Positions 7,147 through 16,673 are shown, counted from the first letter of the stretch. The stretch is 64,000 bases of DNA from Alkalimonas delamerensis (GCF_030717955.1 NZ_JAUZVY010000006.1:62001-126000); one strand, 5' to 3'. Numbers and translations: made by a program. The notes: generated by a model not told the origin, from the sequence alone.

Positions 7147-9411
7147 TTAGAAGCGGTAACTGATACTAAACTCAGCGCTGCGCGGCATGATGTAGCGGCC
7201 GTTCGGGGCTGTTGGGTTGCGCGGGTCGCCTTCGGTCAGACCAGCTTTGTCGGTCAGGTTGGCGATGGACAATTGCGCCGTCAACTGGTCGCTGATTTCC
7301 AGTTGCATGCCCAGATCAATTTTGCTGTAGCCTTTTAAGGTCACGCTGTTGCCATTATCGGCGTATCTGTCGGACACTGCGGCCAGAGTGCCGTAGACAG
7401 TGGCAAACATGTCGCCGATGTCAAAGCCATAGCTTGGTGTCAGACGCGCCTGCCAACGTGGTTGACGCATGGCGCGGTTGCCCAGCACCAGCTCGTCCGG
7501 GTGATTGGTGATCTCGGTGTTTTGCAGGGTTGAGTTCAGGTTCAGCGCCAGACCGTTTCGGGACATGTAGTTGAAATCAATTTCGATGCCGTAGGCTTCT
7601 GTGGTCAGCACTTCGGCCGGTGCCCCGGGCCGGGCCACAAAGAGCTCACCTTTGGCTTCGTTCATAAAGCCGGTCAGGTACAGGCTGTACTGTTGCTCGG
7701 CCCATTTGTAGCCCAGCTCGTACTGGGTAATTTCGTTGATTAGCTTGTCACCGCCGGTAAAAGCATCGAAATTATCGCGAAAATCATCAAAGTAAGGCAT
7801 CTTCTGGCCACGATTCACCCGGGCGAACAGCCCCATGTTGCGTTGCCACATCCAGTTGACGCCGGCGGTCCAGGCCACCTTGCTTTCATCGTAATCCACC
7901 GCTTTGCTGATATTGCCATCCAGCCCTTCATCCACCAGATAGGTGATTTGATGATTTTCATGACGAATGCCGGCATCGACCCGCCACTGGTCAGTCAACT
8001 GGTACTCGGCAGCGGCATAAAAAGCCCGGGTCTGGCCATCGCCGGTGGCGTCGATGTCGTAATTCCAGCTGCAGCTTGCAAGGCTGTCGTTGCAGTCAAT
8101 GCCCTGCAGCAACTCACCACCTTTGGCCAGCACGTGCCAGGCCTGGTTACCAATCGACCACCAGTCCTTCACCGAATAGCGGCTGTCGAAGTAGCCCAGG
8201 GTGTAAACCCCGTTGTCGGTGGTATGGCTCAGCGCCAGATCATTGGTAAAGGCATCGATGTCTTTCAGTACCACCCAACGGCCCAGTTGTTGCACCCGGG
8301 TATCCTCGCCATAGACTGTACCTGTAGCAGCGCCAATCACCGGGCCATTGATACCGGCCACATCAGCAAGCAGCGCCGGGCCCCCTTCCGGTACCAGCCC
8401 AAGGGTATTGGCCTGGCCGCTGATATGGCTGAAACGGTACAGCAGCCGCCAGTCATGGCTTAAATCCAGATCAACGCTCCCCCCGGTAATGCCACCTTTC
8501 CAGCCACGGCCATCGCCAAAGTCAAAGCTTTGCGTATCGCCATCCGGGCCATAACCAATGCGCGCCAGCCGGTTGTTCGGGCCAATCTGGGTAAAGGAGT
8601 TATCAATGCCATCGACATTGAGCGGCACCGGCAGATGCCAGACGCCATGATCGTCGGTCTGACGGGTGTACAGATTGATGATGCCATTATCCAGCTCTTT
8701 GGTCAGATTCAGGGTAAATTGATGGCCCCGCTCTGAGGTAAAACCGGTTTTGCGTGGCCCTTCGGAACGATTAATGTAGCCACCGGCCATGAAATACAGC
8801 CGGTCGGCCAGCTGACCACTCAGCACGCCATCCAGCCGCTGTGTGCCGTAGCTGGAGGTGGTGTACTTGACCAGACCTTCGGTGACATCGCTGCCTTCTT
8901 TCAGTAAGAAGTTGGTGGTCAGGCCCGGCTGGCCATGACTGATCACCGGATTGGAGCCGCCACGCAGTGCTTCCATAAAGTGAATGGTTTCATCAAGGCG
9001 GAAAATCGACGAGTTCTCTAAAAACGACAGGGTGGACGGCGGGTAAATCACAGCCCCGTTCAATTGAATGCTGAGAAAAGGCGCATCGCCGGTGCTGGGA
9101 AAGCCGCGTACAAACACATTGGCACCCGCCACACCGCCGGAGCTTTCCGCCCAGACACCGGGCACAGCCGTCAGCAGCTCGGCGGTACTTTTGGGTGCCA
9201 GCCGGCTGATGTTTTCATCCGATACGTTGGTGATGGCGTAGCTGGCATCGACCCGTAAGCCGGACATACCACTGGCGGTACCGGTCACTACAATTTGTTC
9301 TATCTGGCTGGGCGCTTCGGTGTTGTCGCTTTCATTGGCCAGGGCCAATGCGGATGGCATGGCGACGAGCAACGCCAGTGCCGACAAACGGGTGTTGAGT
9401 TGGGGTTTCAT
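7147..9411 (-). CDS. TonB-dependent receptor, probably for alpha-linked disaccharide uptake
   Basis: This 754-residue outer-membrane receptor has a signal peptide ending ALALA (about residue 25), a TonB-box-like IEQIVVTGT near residue 37, a plug domain (about 45-170, SRLAPKSTAELLTAVPGVW and VFVRGFP) and a 22-strand barrel ending in FSISYRF. AGGAGAAC precedes the ATG. It is divergent from a LacI-type regulator, and their intergenic region holds two copies of the palindrome also found at the GH65/MFS promoters. The inferred role is import of the sugar that the GH65 enzyme cleaves. It could import something else, since sequence alone does not show the substrate. Confidence 0.88.
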   Translation of the reverse strand: MKPQLNTRLSALALLVAMPSALALANESDNTEAPSQIEQIVVTGTASGMSGLRVDASYAITNVSDENISRLAPKSTAELLTAVPGVWAESSGGVAGANVFVRGFPSTGDAPFLSIQLNGAVIYPPSTLSFLENSSIFRLDETIHFMEALRGGSNPVISHGQPGLTTNFLLKEGSDVTEGLVKYTTSSYGTQRLDGVLSGQLADRLYFMAGGYINRSEGPRKTGFTSERGHQFTLNLTKELDNGIINLYTRQTDDHGVWHLPVPLNVDGIDNSFTQIGPNNRLARIGYGPDGDTQSFDFGDGRGWKGGITGGSVDLDLSHDWRLLYRFSHISGQANTLGLVPEGGPALLADVAGINGPVIGAATGTVYGEDTRVQQLGRWVVLKDIDAFTNDLALSHTTDNGVYTLGYFDSRYSVKDWWSIGNQAWHVLAKGGELLQGIDCNDSLASCSWNYDIDATGDGQTRAFYAAAEYQLTDQWRVDAGIRHENHQITYLVDEGLDGNISKAVDYDESKVAWTAGVNWMWQRNMGLFARVNRGQKMPYFDDFRDNFDAFTGGDKLINEITQYELGYKWAEQQYSLYLTGFMNEAKGELFVARPGAPAEVLTTEAYGIEIDFNYMSRNGLALNLNSTLQNTEITNHPDELVLGNRAMRQPRWQARLTPSYGFDIGDMFATVYGTLAAVSDRYADNGNSVTLKGYSKIDLGMQLEISDQLTAQLSIANLTDKAGLTEGDPRNPTAPNGRYIMPRSAEFSISYRF

Positions 9412-9488
9412 GCGGTTCTCCTATCCTGTTGACTGGGTCTTGTGCCCATTACCTGGCGAAATAGTAGTCATTCTGGCCGGGCATTTTT

Positions 9489-9517
9489 ACCTTAGGCGAT
9501 ACTGCAATCGATTGCAA
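9489..9517 (-). promoter_or_regulatory. Receptor promoter with operator 1 over its -35
   Basis: TGCAATCGATTGCA (9503-9516) is a perfect 14-bp palindrome. On the minus strand its TTGCAA half-site (9517-9512) serves as a -35 with 17 bases to TAAGGT (9494-9489, 4/6 to consensus). Confidence 0.6.
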
Positions 9518-9534
9518 TAGCTAAAAAGCACTTT

Positions 9535-9563
9535 TTGCAATCGATTGTAACTATTTTTATGCT
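9535..9563 (+). promoter_or_regulatory. lacI-type gene promoter with operator 2 over its -35
   Basis: TTGCAATCGATTGTAA (9535-9550) is the same palindrome with one changed base. TTGCAA (9535-9540) is the -35, followed after 17 bases by TATGCT (9558-9563) as -10. This suggests autoregulation of the regulator at 9666. Confidence 0.6.
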
Positions 9564-9665
9564 ACCCTCAACTCTGCGCACCATTCTGCCGGACTGGCAG
9601 CCGCTGGTCGCTTATGGCAAAGTAGTATTTTACTCCCAGAACAACGCAATGGACCCGCAGCCCGG

Positions 9666-10691
9666 ATGAACGACAAAAAAATGATGACACTGGCCGACAT
9701 CGCCAAACTGGCCGGTGTTTCCGAGTCCACCGCCTCACGCGCGCTGCGCAACAACCCGGTAATCAACCAGGCGACCCGGGAAAAGGTCCAGCAGATAGCC
9801 GCCGAGCACCAGTTCAAAGTCAATGCCACGGCCCGCAACCTGCGTACCCAGAAAAGCTACACCATTGCGGTCATCATTGCTTTTGACGCCAAAACCCAGC
9901 AATCGGTATCGGATCCCTTTTTGCTGGAGTTGCTGGGGGTGATTGCCGATGAGCTGAGCCAGCATGGCTACGACATGCTGCTCTCTACCAGCAAACGCGA
10001 TGACAAAGACTGGGGCAGTTATTTTCTGGACTCAAAACGGGCCGATGGTCTGATCATCATCGGTCAGGGCGAGCACGATCCGCGGGTGGAAGCACTGGCC
10101 CAGACCCAGGTCCCTTTTGTGGTCTGGGGTGGGCGCAGCGGGGATGAGCCTTATCCGATTATTGGCAGCGACAACCGTCAGGGTGGGCGCCTTGCCGCCG
10201 AACACTTGCTGGCACAGGGCTGCCGGCAGCTGGTGTTTCTGGGCGATATCCGTCACAACGAAATCGAGCAACGGCATCTGGGCATGCTGGATGCCTGTCA
10301 GGCCGCCGGCATTGCCAGCGACGCCGTGCAGCAGCTGAGCTGTGATTTCACCGCGCAGGACGGCTATCTGAAAACTCAGCAGCATCTATTCGCCCGCCTG
10401 CCAGAGCTGGACGGCATTTTTGCCGCCAGCGATGCCATTGCCATGGGGGCGATGAAGGCCCTGCTGGAGCACGATATTGCCATTCCACAGCAGGTTGCCT
10501 TAATTGGTTTTGACGACATTGCCATGTCGGCCTATTGCACACCATCACTCAGTACGGTGAAACAAAACACCCAGAGCGGCGGCAAAGCCCTGGTGAACCA
10601 GTTGCTGACGCGGATGCAAGGGCAGCAACCTTTGTCAGAGCAACTGGCGGTCAAGCTGTTGTGCCGTCAGTCCAGTTTACGGCGGCTGTAA
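9666..10691 (+). CDS. LacI-family transcriptional repressor of the disaccharide regulon
   Basis: The 341-residue regulator has an N-terminal LacI helix-turn-helix with hinge (MTLADIAKLAGVSESTASRALRN then FKVNATARNLRTQ, residues 7-64) and a periplasmic-binding-protein-like sensor domain (65-341, with DGLIIIGQG, DGIFAASDAIAMGAM and IALIGFDDI-type motifs). The ATG at 9666 is used; MMTLAD five codons later is an alternative. It sits between the receptor and the catabolic genes and is probably the factor that binds TTGCAATCGATTGCAA in the regulon. The effector is likely a glucose disaccharide or its phosphorylated product, by inference. Confidence 0.9.
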   Translation: MNDKKMMTLADIAKLAGVSESTASRALRNNPVINQATREKVQQIAAEHQFKVNATARNLRTQKSYTIAVIIAFDAKTQQSVSDPFLLELLGVIADELSQHGYDMLLSTSKRDDKDWGSYFLDSKRADGLIIIGQGEHDPRVEALAQTQVPFVVWGGRSGDEPYPIIGSDNRQGGRLAAEHLLAQGCRQLVFLGDIRHNEIEQRHLGMLDACQAAGIASDAVQQLSCDFTAQDGYLKTQQHLFARLPELDGIFAASDAIAMGAMKALLEHDIAIPQQVALIGFDDIAMSAYCTPSLSTVKQNTQSGGKALVNQLLTRMQGQQPLSEQLAVKLLCRQSSLRRL

Positions 10692-10713
10692 CAGCCACCA
10701 ACCGGGGCTTGAT

Positions 10714-11376
10714 TCAAGCCAGCGCCTGCAACTGGGCTATCGATAGCGCCGCTATCTGCGGCACCACCAGGCTGGCCTGAGCCAGCAGCGCGGGTTCACC
10801 AATACCAACCGGCCGCATACCTGCGGCGCAAATGGCCTCAATCCCCGCCACCGCATCTTCCACCCCAATGCAGTGCGCCGGCACCACGCCAAGGCCGGCG
10901 GCGGCCAGTAAAAACACTTCCGGATCGGGCTTGCTGTTTTTTACCTGATTGGCATCAGCGACGTAATCAAAATCGGCGGCAATCCCCAGCCGATCCAGCA
11001 CAAAAGCGGCATTCTTACTGGCTGAAGCCAGGCCAATCTTCCAGCCTTTGGCTTTGATGGCGGCAAAGAGTGGCTGTACCCCAGGATACAAATCAGCTGG
11101 GCTCATATGCTGGATCAACTCCAGGTAATGGGCATTTTTTTGCGCCATCAGCCGCTCTTCTTCCGCCGCACTGAGCACCAAACCGCCCTTGTGGGCAATC
11201 CAGCGCAACGAATTCAGCCGGTCGACGCCTTTTAGCTGCTCGTTATCCTGCTCGGTAAAGGGCACGGCCAGTTCATCGGCCAGCGCTTTCCAGGCACGGT
11301 AGTGGTACCAGGCAGTGTCGGTCAGCACACCATCAAGATCAAAAATAATCGCCCGGATGGTCATTGGCTGGTTCAT
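10714..11376 (-). CDS. pgmB: Beta-phosphoglucomutase
   Basis: The 220-residue HAD-superfamily enzyme has the nucleophile motif DLDGVLTDTA (residues 12-21), cap-domain signature residues in HYRAWKALAD and LKGVDRLNSL, motif II as ASASKNA, motif III as KNSKPDPEVF, and motif IV as IGVEDAVAGIEA. Such enzymes convert beta-glucose 1-phosphate to glucose 6-phosphate, the step needed after an inverting GH65 phosphorylase. Its start overlaps the GH65 stop as ATGA, so the two are translated together. The pairing supports beta-G1P as the shared intermediate. Confidence 0.93.
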   Translation of the reverse strand: MNQPMTIRAIIFDLDGVLTDTAWYHYRAWKALADELAVPFTEQDNEQLKGVDRLNSLRWIAHKGGLVLSAAEEERLMAQKNAHYLELIQHMSPADLYPGVQPLFAAIKAKGWKIGLASASKNAAFVLDRLGIAADFDYVADANQVKNSKPDPEVFLLAAAGLGVVPAHCIGVEDAVAGIEAICAAGMRPVGIGEPALLAQASLVVPQIAALSIAQLQALA

Positions 11377-13709
11377 AGCACCTCCCCAGCCAATAACGGC
11401 CGTTGCTGTGGTTGCTGCGGTATCAGCTGCAAGGCCTCACCGTCGTGGTAAATCGTCAGCGGCTCACCTTGCTGCAGCTGGTACTGCGCTTTGCCTTGCT
11501 GCACACTGAATTCAAGGATCCGGCCGCGATAATTGAGCCGGAAACTCAAGCCGGGTAGTTGCGCCGGCAAGCGGGGCGCAAAATGCAGCCCATCAGGCCG
11601 GCTGCGCAGGCCGGCAAAACCAAACACCAGCGCTTGCCAGGTGCCGGCCATGCAGGCGATATGGACTCCGTGCTCGGTGTTGCCGTGCTGGTTGTCGAGA
11701 TCCATCCGCGCCGAATCACCAAAGAAGGTCAGGGCTTGTTCCAGCTGGCCAAGCTCAGCGCAGGCAATGCTGTGAATGCAGGCCGACAAACTGGAGTCAT
11801 GGGTGGTCAAAGGCTCGTAATACGCCAGATTGCGGGCCTTTTGTGCCGGGCTAATGGCATCATCCAGCAGCACCATCGCCAGCACCACATCGGCTTGCTT
11901 GAGCACCTGATGGCGATAAATCACCAGCGGGTGGTAATGCAGCAGCAGCGGGTACTTGTCTTTCGGAGTGGCAGCAAAGTCCCAGCGTTGTTTCTCCAGA
12001 AAGCTGTCATCCTGCGGATGCACCCCAAGCCGCTTATCCAGTGGCAAATACATCTGCTCGGCGGCCTGCTGCCACAGTGCCAGCTCGGCGGCGCTAAGCT
12101 GCCAGTCCTTCAGTCGCTCCGGTGCTTCTGCTTCGAGCTTAGCCACCATCTCGATGGCAAAGCGCAAATGCAGCTGCGCCATGGCATTGGTGTAAAAGTT
12201 GTTGTTGACGATGGCGGTGTATTCATCCGGCCCGGTTACAGCGTGGATCTCGAAAGCCCCATCGCGGCGCGGATTGAAAAAACCAAGCTCAAGCCAGAGC
12301 CGGGCCGTTTCTACCAGCATTTCAATGCCCTGCTCGCGCATAAAGTCCCAGTCTGCCGTCGCCAGATAATAGCTACGAATGGCATAGGCAATGGCCGCAT
12401 TGATGTGGTACTGTGCCGTGCCGGCCGGAAAGTAAGCCGAGCACTCTTCGCCGCCGATGGTACGCCACGGGTACAATGCCCCTTTGCTGTGCGCCATTTC
12501 ACGGGCCCTAAGCCTTGCGGCATCCAGCTGCCGGTAACGAAACCCAAGCAGCTGCCGCGCTACCACCGGCTGGGTAAAGCTCAGACAGGGGATGACATAA
12601 ATTTCAGTATCCCAGAAATAGTGGCCATCGTAGCCCGGACCGGTCAGGCCTTTGGCGCCAATGTTGCTATGGCCATCCTTACCGGCCGACTGCCACAAGC
12701 TGAACAAATTAAAGCGAATGCCCTGCTGCATCGCCGCATCCCCCTCGATCTGCACATCGGCCTGTTGCCAAAACTGCTGACAGGCCTGAGCCTGCGCTGC
12801 CGCCAAATCGGCAAAGCTGTGCTGACTCAGTGTGGCCAGTTGCTGGTGGCACCAGGCAGTGAGATCGCTGCTATGCTGGCTGGTCTGATGGCGATACAGT
12901 ACCCATTTGGTCAGGCTGGCTGCTTCGCCCTGTTGCAAAGTCCAGCTCGCCTGCTCACACAGCACGCCTGGCTGTTGCTGCAGTTGACGGATCCCGCCCG
13001 CGACAGCCGGCCATTCATGCTGCATCATGGCGCAGACGGCAAAGTCACTGCCGTGCACCCGGTGCAGCATCCAGCCCTGCTGGCCGGCAAAGCCTTGTTG
13101 CTGCAAATTCAGTGTATCGGCAATTGAAAACACTCCGACCCTGGGGTCGTCTTTTTTACTAAAGGGGGCATAACAGGCATCCAGCTCGGAGAACACCTGC
13201 ACCTCCCCGGTGAAATTCAGTGCTGTCAGCTGATAGGTGATACACATCAGCTCAGGGTGTTGCATCGACACCAGGCGCTGGCTGCTGATCAGCAGCCGTT
13301 TACCGTTTTTGCTCTGCCATTGCCATTGCCGCTGCAACAGACCCTGGCGCATATCCAGGCTACGCTGATGTTCGAGCGCACCGCCAAGCTCAATGCGTTC
13401 GCCATCCAGCTCGCAGTAGATGCGCTTGCCATTGGCAACCTGCAGCATGGTGTGGTTGTTGCGGGCAAAACCACAGGCCGACTCACCGTACTGGATTGGC
13501 TCGGAGCTGTAGACGCCATTTAAGTAAGTGCCCTCGCAGCTTGATTGGCCAGCCAGGCCTTCTTCAAGCGTACCGCGGGTTCCGATGTAACCATTGGCCA
13601 GGCTCAGCAGGGTTTCACACAGCAGCGGCTGAGCCGGTAGCAGTGCCTGCTCGGTCAGACGCCAGGGATCTACCTGTAACGGGCCGGCGAAAGGGGTACG
13701 TGATGCCAT
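11373..13709 (-). CDS. GH65 glycoside phosphorylase (maltose, kojibiose, nigerose or trehalose type)
   Basis: The 778-residue intracellular enzyme has no signal peptide. GH65 landmarks are GYDGHYFWDTEIYVIP, the general-acid Glu in GPDEYTA near residue 496, and the phosphate-binding HDSSLS near residue 637, followed by a beta-sandwich C-terminal domain. The family splits an alpha-glucosidic disaccharide with inorganic phosphate into beta-glucose 1-phosphate and glucose. The downstream coupled pgmB fits this. Which disaccharide is used cannot be decided from motifs. The ATG at 13709 is chosen because family similarity starts there and AAGGTAAG precedes it. A large open frame lies antisense to this gene and is a codon-bias shadow. 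Confidence 0.9.
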   Translation of the reverse strand: MASRTPFAGPLQVDPWRLTEQALLPAQPLLCETLLSLANGYIGTRGTLEEGLAGQSSCEGTYLNGVYSSEPIQYGESACGFARNNHTMLQVANGKRIYCELDGERIELGGALEHQRSLDMRQGLLQRQWQWQSKNGKRLLISSQRLVSMQHPELMCITYQLTALNFTGEVQVFSELDACYAPFSKKDDPRVGVFSIADTLNLQQQGFAGQQGWMLHRVHGSDFAVCAMMQHEWPAVAGGIRQLQQQPGVLCEQASWTLQQGEAASLTKWVLYRHQTSQHSSDLTAWCHQQLATLSQHSFADLAAAQAQACQQFWQQADVQIEGDAAMQQGIRFNLFSLWQSAGKDGHSNIGAKGLTGPGYDGHYFWDTEIYVIPCLSFTQPVVARQLLGFRYRQLDAARLRAREMAHSKGALYPWRTIGGEECSAYFPAGTAQYHINAAIAYAIRSYYLATADWDFMREQGIEMLVETARLWLELGFFNPRRDGAFEIHAVTGPDEYTAIVNNNFYTNAMAQLHLRFAIEMVAKLEAEAPERLKDWQLSAAELALWQQAAEQMYLPLDKRLGVHPQDDSFLEKQRWDFAATPKDKYPLLLHYHPLVIYRHQVLKQADVVLAMVLLDDAISPAQKARNLAYYEPLTTHDSSLSACIHSIACAELGQLEQALTFFGDSARMDLDNQHGNTEHGVHIACMAGTWQALVFGFAGLRSRPDGLHFAPRLPAQLPGLSFRLNYRGRILEFSVQQGKAQYQLQQGEPLTIYHDGEALQLIPQQPQQRPLLAGEVL

Positions 13710-13739
13710 AATGCTTACCTTTTGTGCAATGCTGTCGCC

Positions 13740-13803
13740 ACTATACAATGAATTAAATTGCAATTGCAATCGATTGCAAAAGCAAATGTTTTGGGTGTAT
13801 AGT
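13740..13803. promoter_or_regulatory. Divergent GH65/MFS promoters sharing one operator
   Basis: The palindrome TTGCAATCGATTGCAA occupies 13764-13779. Read leftward, TTGCAA (13769-13764) is a -35 followed after 18 bases by TATAGT (13745-13740) for the GH65 gene. Read rightward, TTGCAA (13774-13779) is a -35 followed after 18 bases by TATAGT (13798-13803) for the MFS gene. The two promoters are mirror images, so one repressor dimer would cover both -35 elements. Confidence 0.75.
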
Positions 13804-13867
13804 GACAAAACAGGGTAAAAAAGCAGCAGGCAGCAGCACTGCCGCAGCATAAAAAGAGACGACCACC

Positions 13868-15106
13868 ATGAACCATCTACGCATTAAACTGGCATTACTG
13901 CTGACCTATTTTGTCTTTGCCATCTTGTTAAACAGCGTTGGCACTGTGATTTTGCAGGTGATCCACAGCTTTCAGGTCAGTAAGGAAAGCGCCAGTTTGC
14001 TGGAGGGGTTTAAAGACATTCCGATTGCGGTGGTGTCATTCTTACTGGCATCCTGGCTGCCGCGGCTGGGCTACCAGCGCGCCATGATGATTGGTGTGGC
14101 CATGGTAATGCTGGCTTGTATCGCCATGCCGCTGTTGCCGGCATTCTGGACCACCAAGCTGCTGTTTTTTACCGTCGGCTCCGCTTTTGCCCTGGTCAAG
14201 GTCTCGGTCTACGCCAGCATTGGCCTGATTACCGACAGCCGCGAGCAGCATGCCTCCTTGCTGAATTTTATCGAAGGTTTCTTTATGCTGGGGGTATTAT
14301 CCGGTTACTGGGTGTTCGCGGCCTTTATGGATCCGGCCGAGCCGGAGTCGCTCAGCTGGCTGCAGGTGTACTGGCTTTTAGCCGCGCTCTGTTTGCTGAA
14401 TTTGCTGTTGCTGGCCAGCACCCCCATTCCGAAAGTACACCTCGAGCCAACACGCAGCGCCCGGCAGGACTTCGTCGGTATGCTGCAGCTGCTGGCGCTG
14501 CCTCTGGTGCTGGTGTTTATTGTTTCGGCCTTCCTGTACGTGGTGCTGGAGCAGGGCATCGGCACCTGGCTGCCGACCTTTAATAACCAGGTGTTGCAAC
14601 TGCCGAATCAGCTGAGTGTGCAGCTTACCAGCATTTTTGCTGCCAGCCTGGCGCTGGGCCGGTTGTTGGCGGGTGTCGTACTGCGTCATCTGTCCTGGTA
14701 TGCCCTGGTCAATCTTTGCCTGGTTGGGATGGCGGCCCTGATGCTGCTGATCCTGCCGATGACCCGGAATGTGGTGGTGCCTGAAACAGTGCATTTGTGG
14801 AATGCGCCGCTGGCTGCTTATTTATTTCCGCTGATTGGTCTTTTTATGGCGCCGGTCTACCCCATTATCAGCTCGGTGATGTTAAGCGCACTGCCCAAAG
14901 CCCGCCATGCCGCCATGACCGGTCTTATTGTGGTGTTTTCCGCCCTTGGCGGCACCACCGGCTCAATGATCACCGGCCTGACCTTCGCCCGCTTTGATGG
15001 CCAGACCGCCTTTTACCTGTCGTTAGTCCCTCTTAGCCTGCTGCTGCTGAGTCTGGCGCTGCTGTATCGCTGGCACCGCCAGGGTTCAGTACCAGCAACG
15101 GCCTAG
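13868..15106 (+). CDS. MFS permease of the disaccharide regulon
   Basis: This 412-residue inner-membrane protein has about 12 hydrophobic helices and looks like the fucose-permease/TsgA-like branch of the major facilitator superfamily (starts MNHLRIKLALLLTYFVFAIL; LEGFKDIPIAVVSFLLASW; DFVGMLQLL in the second half). It is divergent from the GH65 gene and shares its operator. The inferred task is to carry the disaccharide taken up by the TonB receptor from periplasm to cytoplasm. No PTS or ABC sugar system is present nearby, which supports this role. Substrate not provable from sequence. Confidence 0.85.
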   Translation: MNHLRIKLALLLTYFVFAILLNSVGTVILQVIHSFQVSKESASLLEGFKDIPIAVVSFLLASWLPRLGYQRAMMIGVAMVMLACIAMPLLPAFWTTKLLFFTVGSAFALVKVSVYASIGLITDSREQHASLLNFIEGFFMLGVLSGYWVFAAFMDPAEPESLSWLQVYWLLAALCLLNLLLLASTPIPKVHLEPTRSARQDFVGMLQLLALPLVLVFIVSAFLYVVLEQGIGTWLPTFNNQVLQLPNQLSVQLTSIFAASLALGRLLAGVVLRHLSWYALVNLCLVGMAALMLLILPMTRNVVVPETVHLWNAPLAAYLFPLIGLFMAPVYPIISSVMLSALPKARHAAMTGLIVVFSALGGTTGSMITGLTFARFDGQTAFYLSLVPLSLLLLSLALLYRWHRQGSVPATA

Positions 15107-15183
15107 CAAAGATCAGGACCGATGCACCTTGTGAGTTGGCTGTGGTATACTCCGGCGCTGCTATCACAACCACTCAAAGGCTT

Positions 15184-16560
15184 ATGCAACCGACATCGCA
15201 TCAGTTAACTTCTGCCGAGAAAAAAGCGGCCACAGCGCTGGCGCTGGTTTTTTCCAGCCGGATGCTGGGCCTGTTTATGCTGCTACCGGTATTTGCCATT
15301 TATGGCAGCGAGCTGGTCGGTTTCTCGCCACTGTGGATTGGGTTGGCCATTGGTGCCTATGGCTTTACCCAGGCGCTGCTGCAAATTCCGATGGGCTGGT
15401 TGTCCGATAAAATCGGTCGCCATCAGGTGATGCTGCTTGGCCTTGGCCTGTTTGCGCTCGGCTCAGTGGTCGCAGCGCTGGCCGACTCGGTCTACATGGT
15501 GACTTTGGGTCGGGTACTGCAAGGGGCCGGTGCCATTGCCGGTGCTGTACTGGCCCTGGCCGCAGATCTCACCCGTGAAGAGCAGCGCCCCAAAGTGATG
15601 GCCATTATCGGCATGAGCATCGGTTTGTCCTTTGCTGTCGCCATGGTGCTGGGACCGATGATCGCCGCCCGTGCCGGTTTAAGTGGTGTGTTCTGGTTTA
15701 CCGCCGCCACGGCCATTCTGGCGATGGGACTGGTGCTGCGCACTCCTAAAGCCATTTCTCAGGCGCCACAGCGCGAAACGTTGGCAGTACCTGCTTTGCT
15801 TGGCAAGCTGCTGCGCTCGCCCCAGCTGATGCGATTGAATCTGGGTGTGATGCTGCTGCACTTTTTACTGACCGCGCTTTTTATTGCCTTGCCGCAGCAG
15901 CTGCTGGCACTGGATTTCGGCAGTGAGGCGCATTGGCAATTGTACCTGCCAGTGCTGTTTGGCTCTTTCATGCTGATGGTGCCGATGATTATCTTAAGTG
16001 TCCGTAAACAACAAGAGATTGGCTTTTTCCGGCTGGCCTTGTTGCTGCTGGTCGCGGCCGCCTTGCTATTTTGGTTGGGCCCTTTGCAGCTGCCCGCCTT
16101 AGCGCTTGCGCTGCTGCTGTTTTTTACCGGCTTTAATTATCTGGAAGCCAGCTTGCCAGCGCTCTTGTCCCGACAAGCTCCTGCCGGGCAAAAAGGCACC
16201 GCCATGGGGCTTTATTCCAGCGCCCAGTTTTTTGGTGCCTTTTTGGGTGGCCTGGCCGGCGGCCTGGTTGCCAGCTGGTTTGGCTTGACCGCAGTTTATG
16301 TACTGAGCGCTTTGCTGGTACTGGGCTGGTTGCTGCTGTCGATTGGCATGACGGTGCCGGCCAAAGCCGAACGTCTCAGTCTGGACCTGCAATCCAAAAG
16401 CAGCAGTGAAGTCAACGCCCTGCTGCAGCAGGTCAGTGCCTTGCCGGGCGTGCTGGAAGCGACCCTGGTACCGCAAGAGCAGCGCTGTTACCTCAAGGTA
16501 GAAGCCGGTCAGTTTGATTACCAGCAACTGCAGCTGCTGCAATCATCAGCAACCAGCTAA
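15184..16560 (+). CDS. yajR: YajR-type MFS transporter with C-terminal ferredoxin-like domain
   Basis: The 458-residue protein has 12 membrane helices and MFS motif A as GWLSDKIGRHQ near residue 76. After the last helix a soluble tail of about 75 residues (SSEVNALLQQVSALPGVLEA.., QRCYLKVEAGQFDYQQL) forms the ferredoxin-like YAM domain typical of E. coli YajR. YajR is a proton-driven efflux protein of uncertain substrate. The start at 15184 is used because AAAGG lies just upstream and the family begins MQPT-like; the open frame continues to 15136 without similarity. It lies directly before ssb. Confidence 0.88.
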   Translation: MQPTSHQLTSAEKKAATALALVFSSRMLGLFMLLPVFAIYGSELVGFSPLWIGLAIGAYGFTQALLQIPMGWLSDKIGRHQVMLLGLGLFALGSVVAALADSVYMVTLGRVLQGAGAIAGAVLALAADLTREEQRPKVMAIIGMSIGLSFAVAMVLGPMIAARAGLSGVFWFTAATAILAMGLVLRTPKAISQAPQRETLAVPALLGKLLRSPQLMRLNLGVMLLHFLLTALFIALPQQLLALDFGSEAHWQLYLPVLFGSFMLMVPMIILSVRKQQEIGFFRLALLLLVAAALLFWLGPLQLPALALALLLFFTGFNYLEASLPALLSRQAPAGQKGTAMGLYSSAQFFGAFLGGLAGGLVASWFGLTAVYVLSALLVLGWLLLSIGMTVPAKAERLSLDLQSKSSSEVNALLQQVSALPGVLEATLVPQEQRCYLKVEAGQFDYQQLQLLQSSATS

Positions 16561-16673
16561 GACTTTTACCCCCATCGCTGCTTGAATGCCCTTTGGGCAT
16601 GGTATACTCTGAGCAAAATGACGAACAGGTCTGACAAATTCAGCGCCAGTGATCGAGCGAGGAGAAAACATTC

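Noticed and set aside
11559..13127. A 522-codon open frame on the plus strand across the GH65 gene
   Set aside because: It is fully antisense to a gene with strong family motifs, has low-complexity His/Gln/Arg-rich content and no domain; it is a codon-bias shadow.
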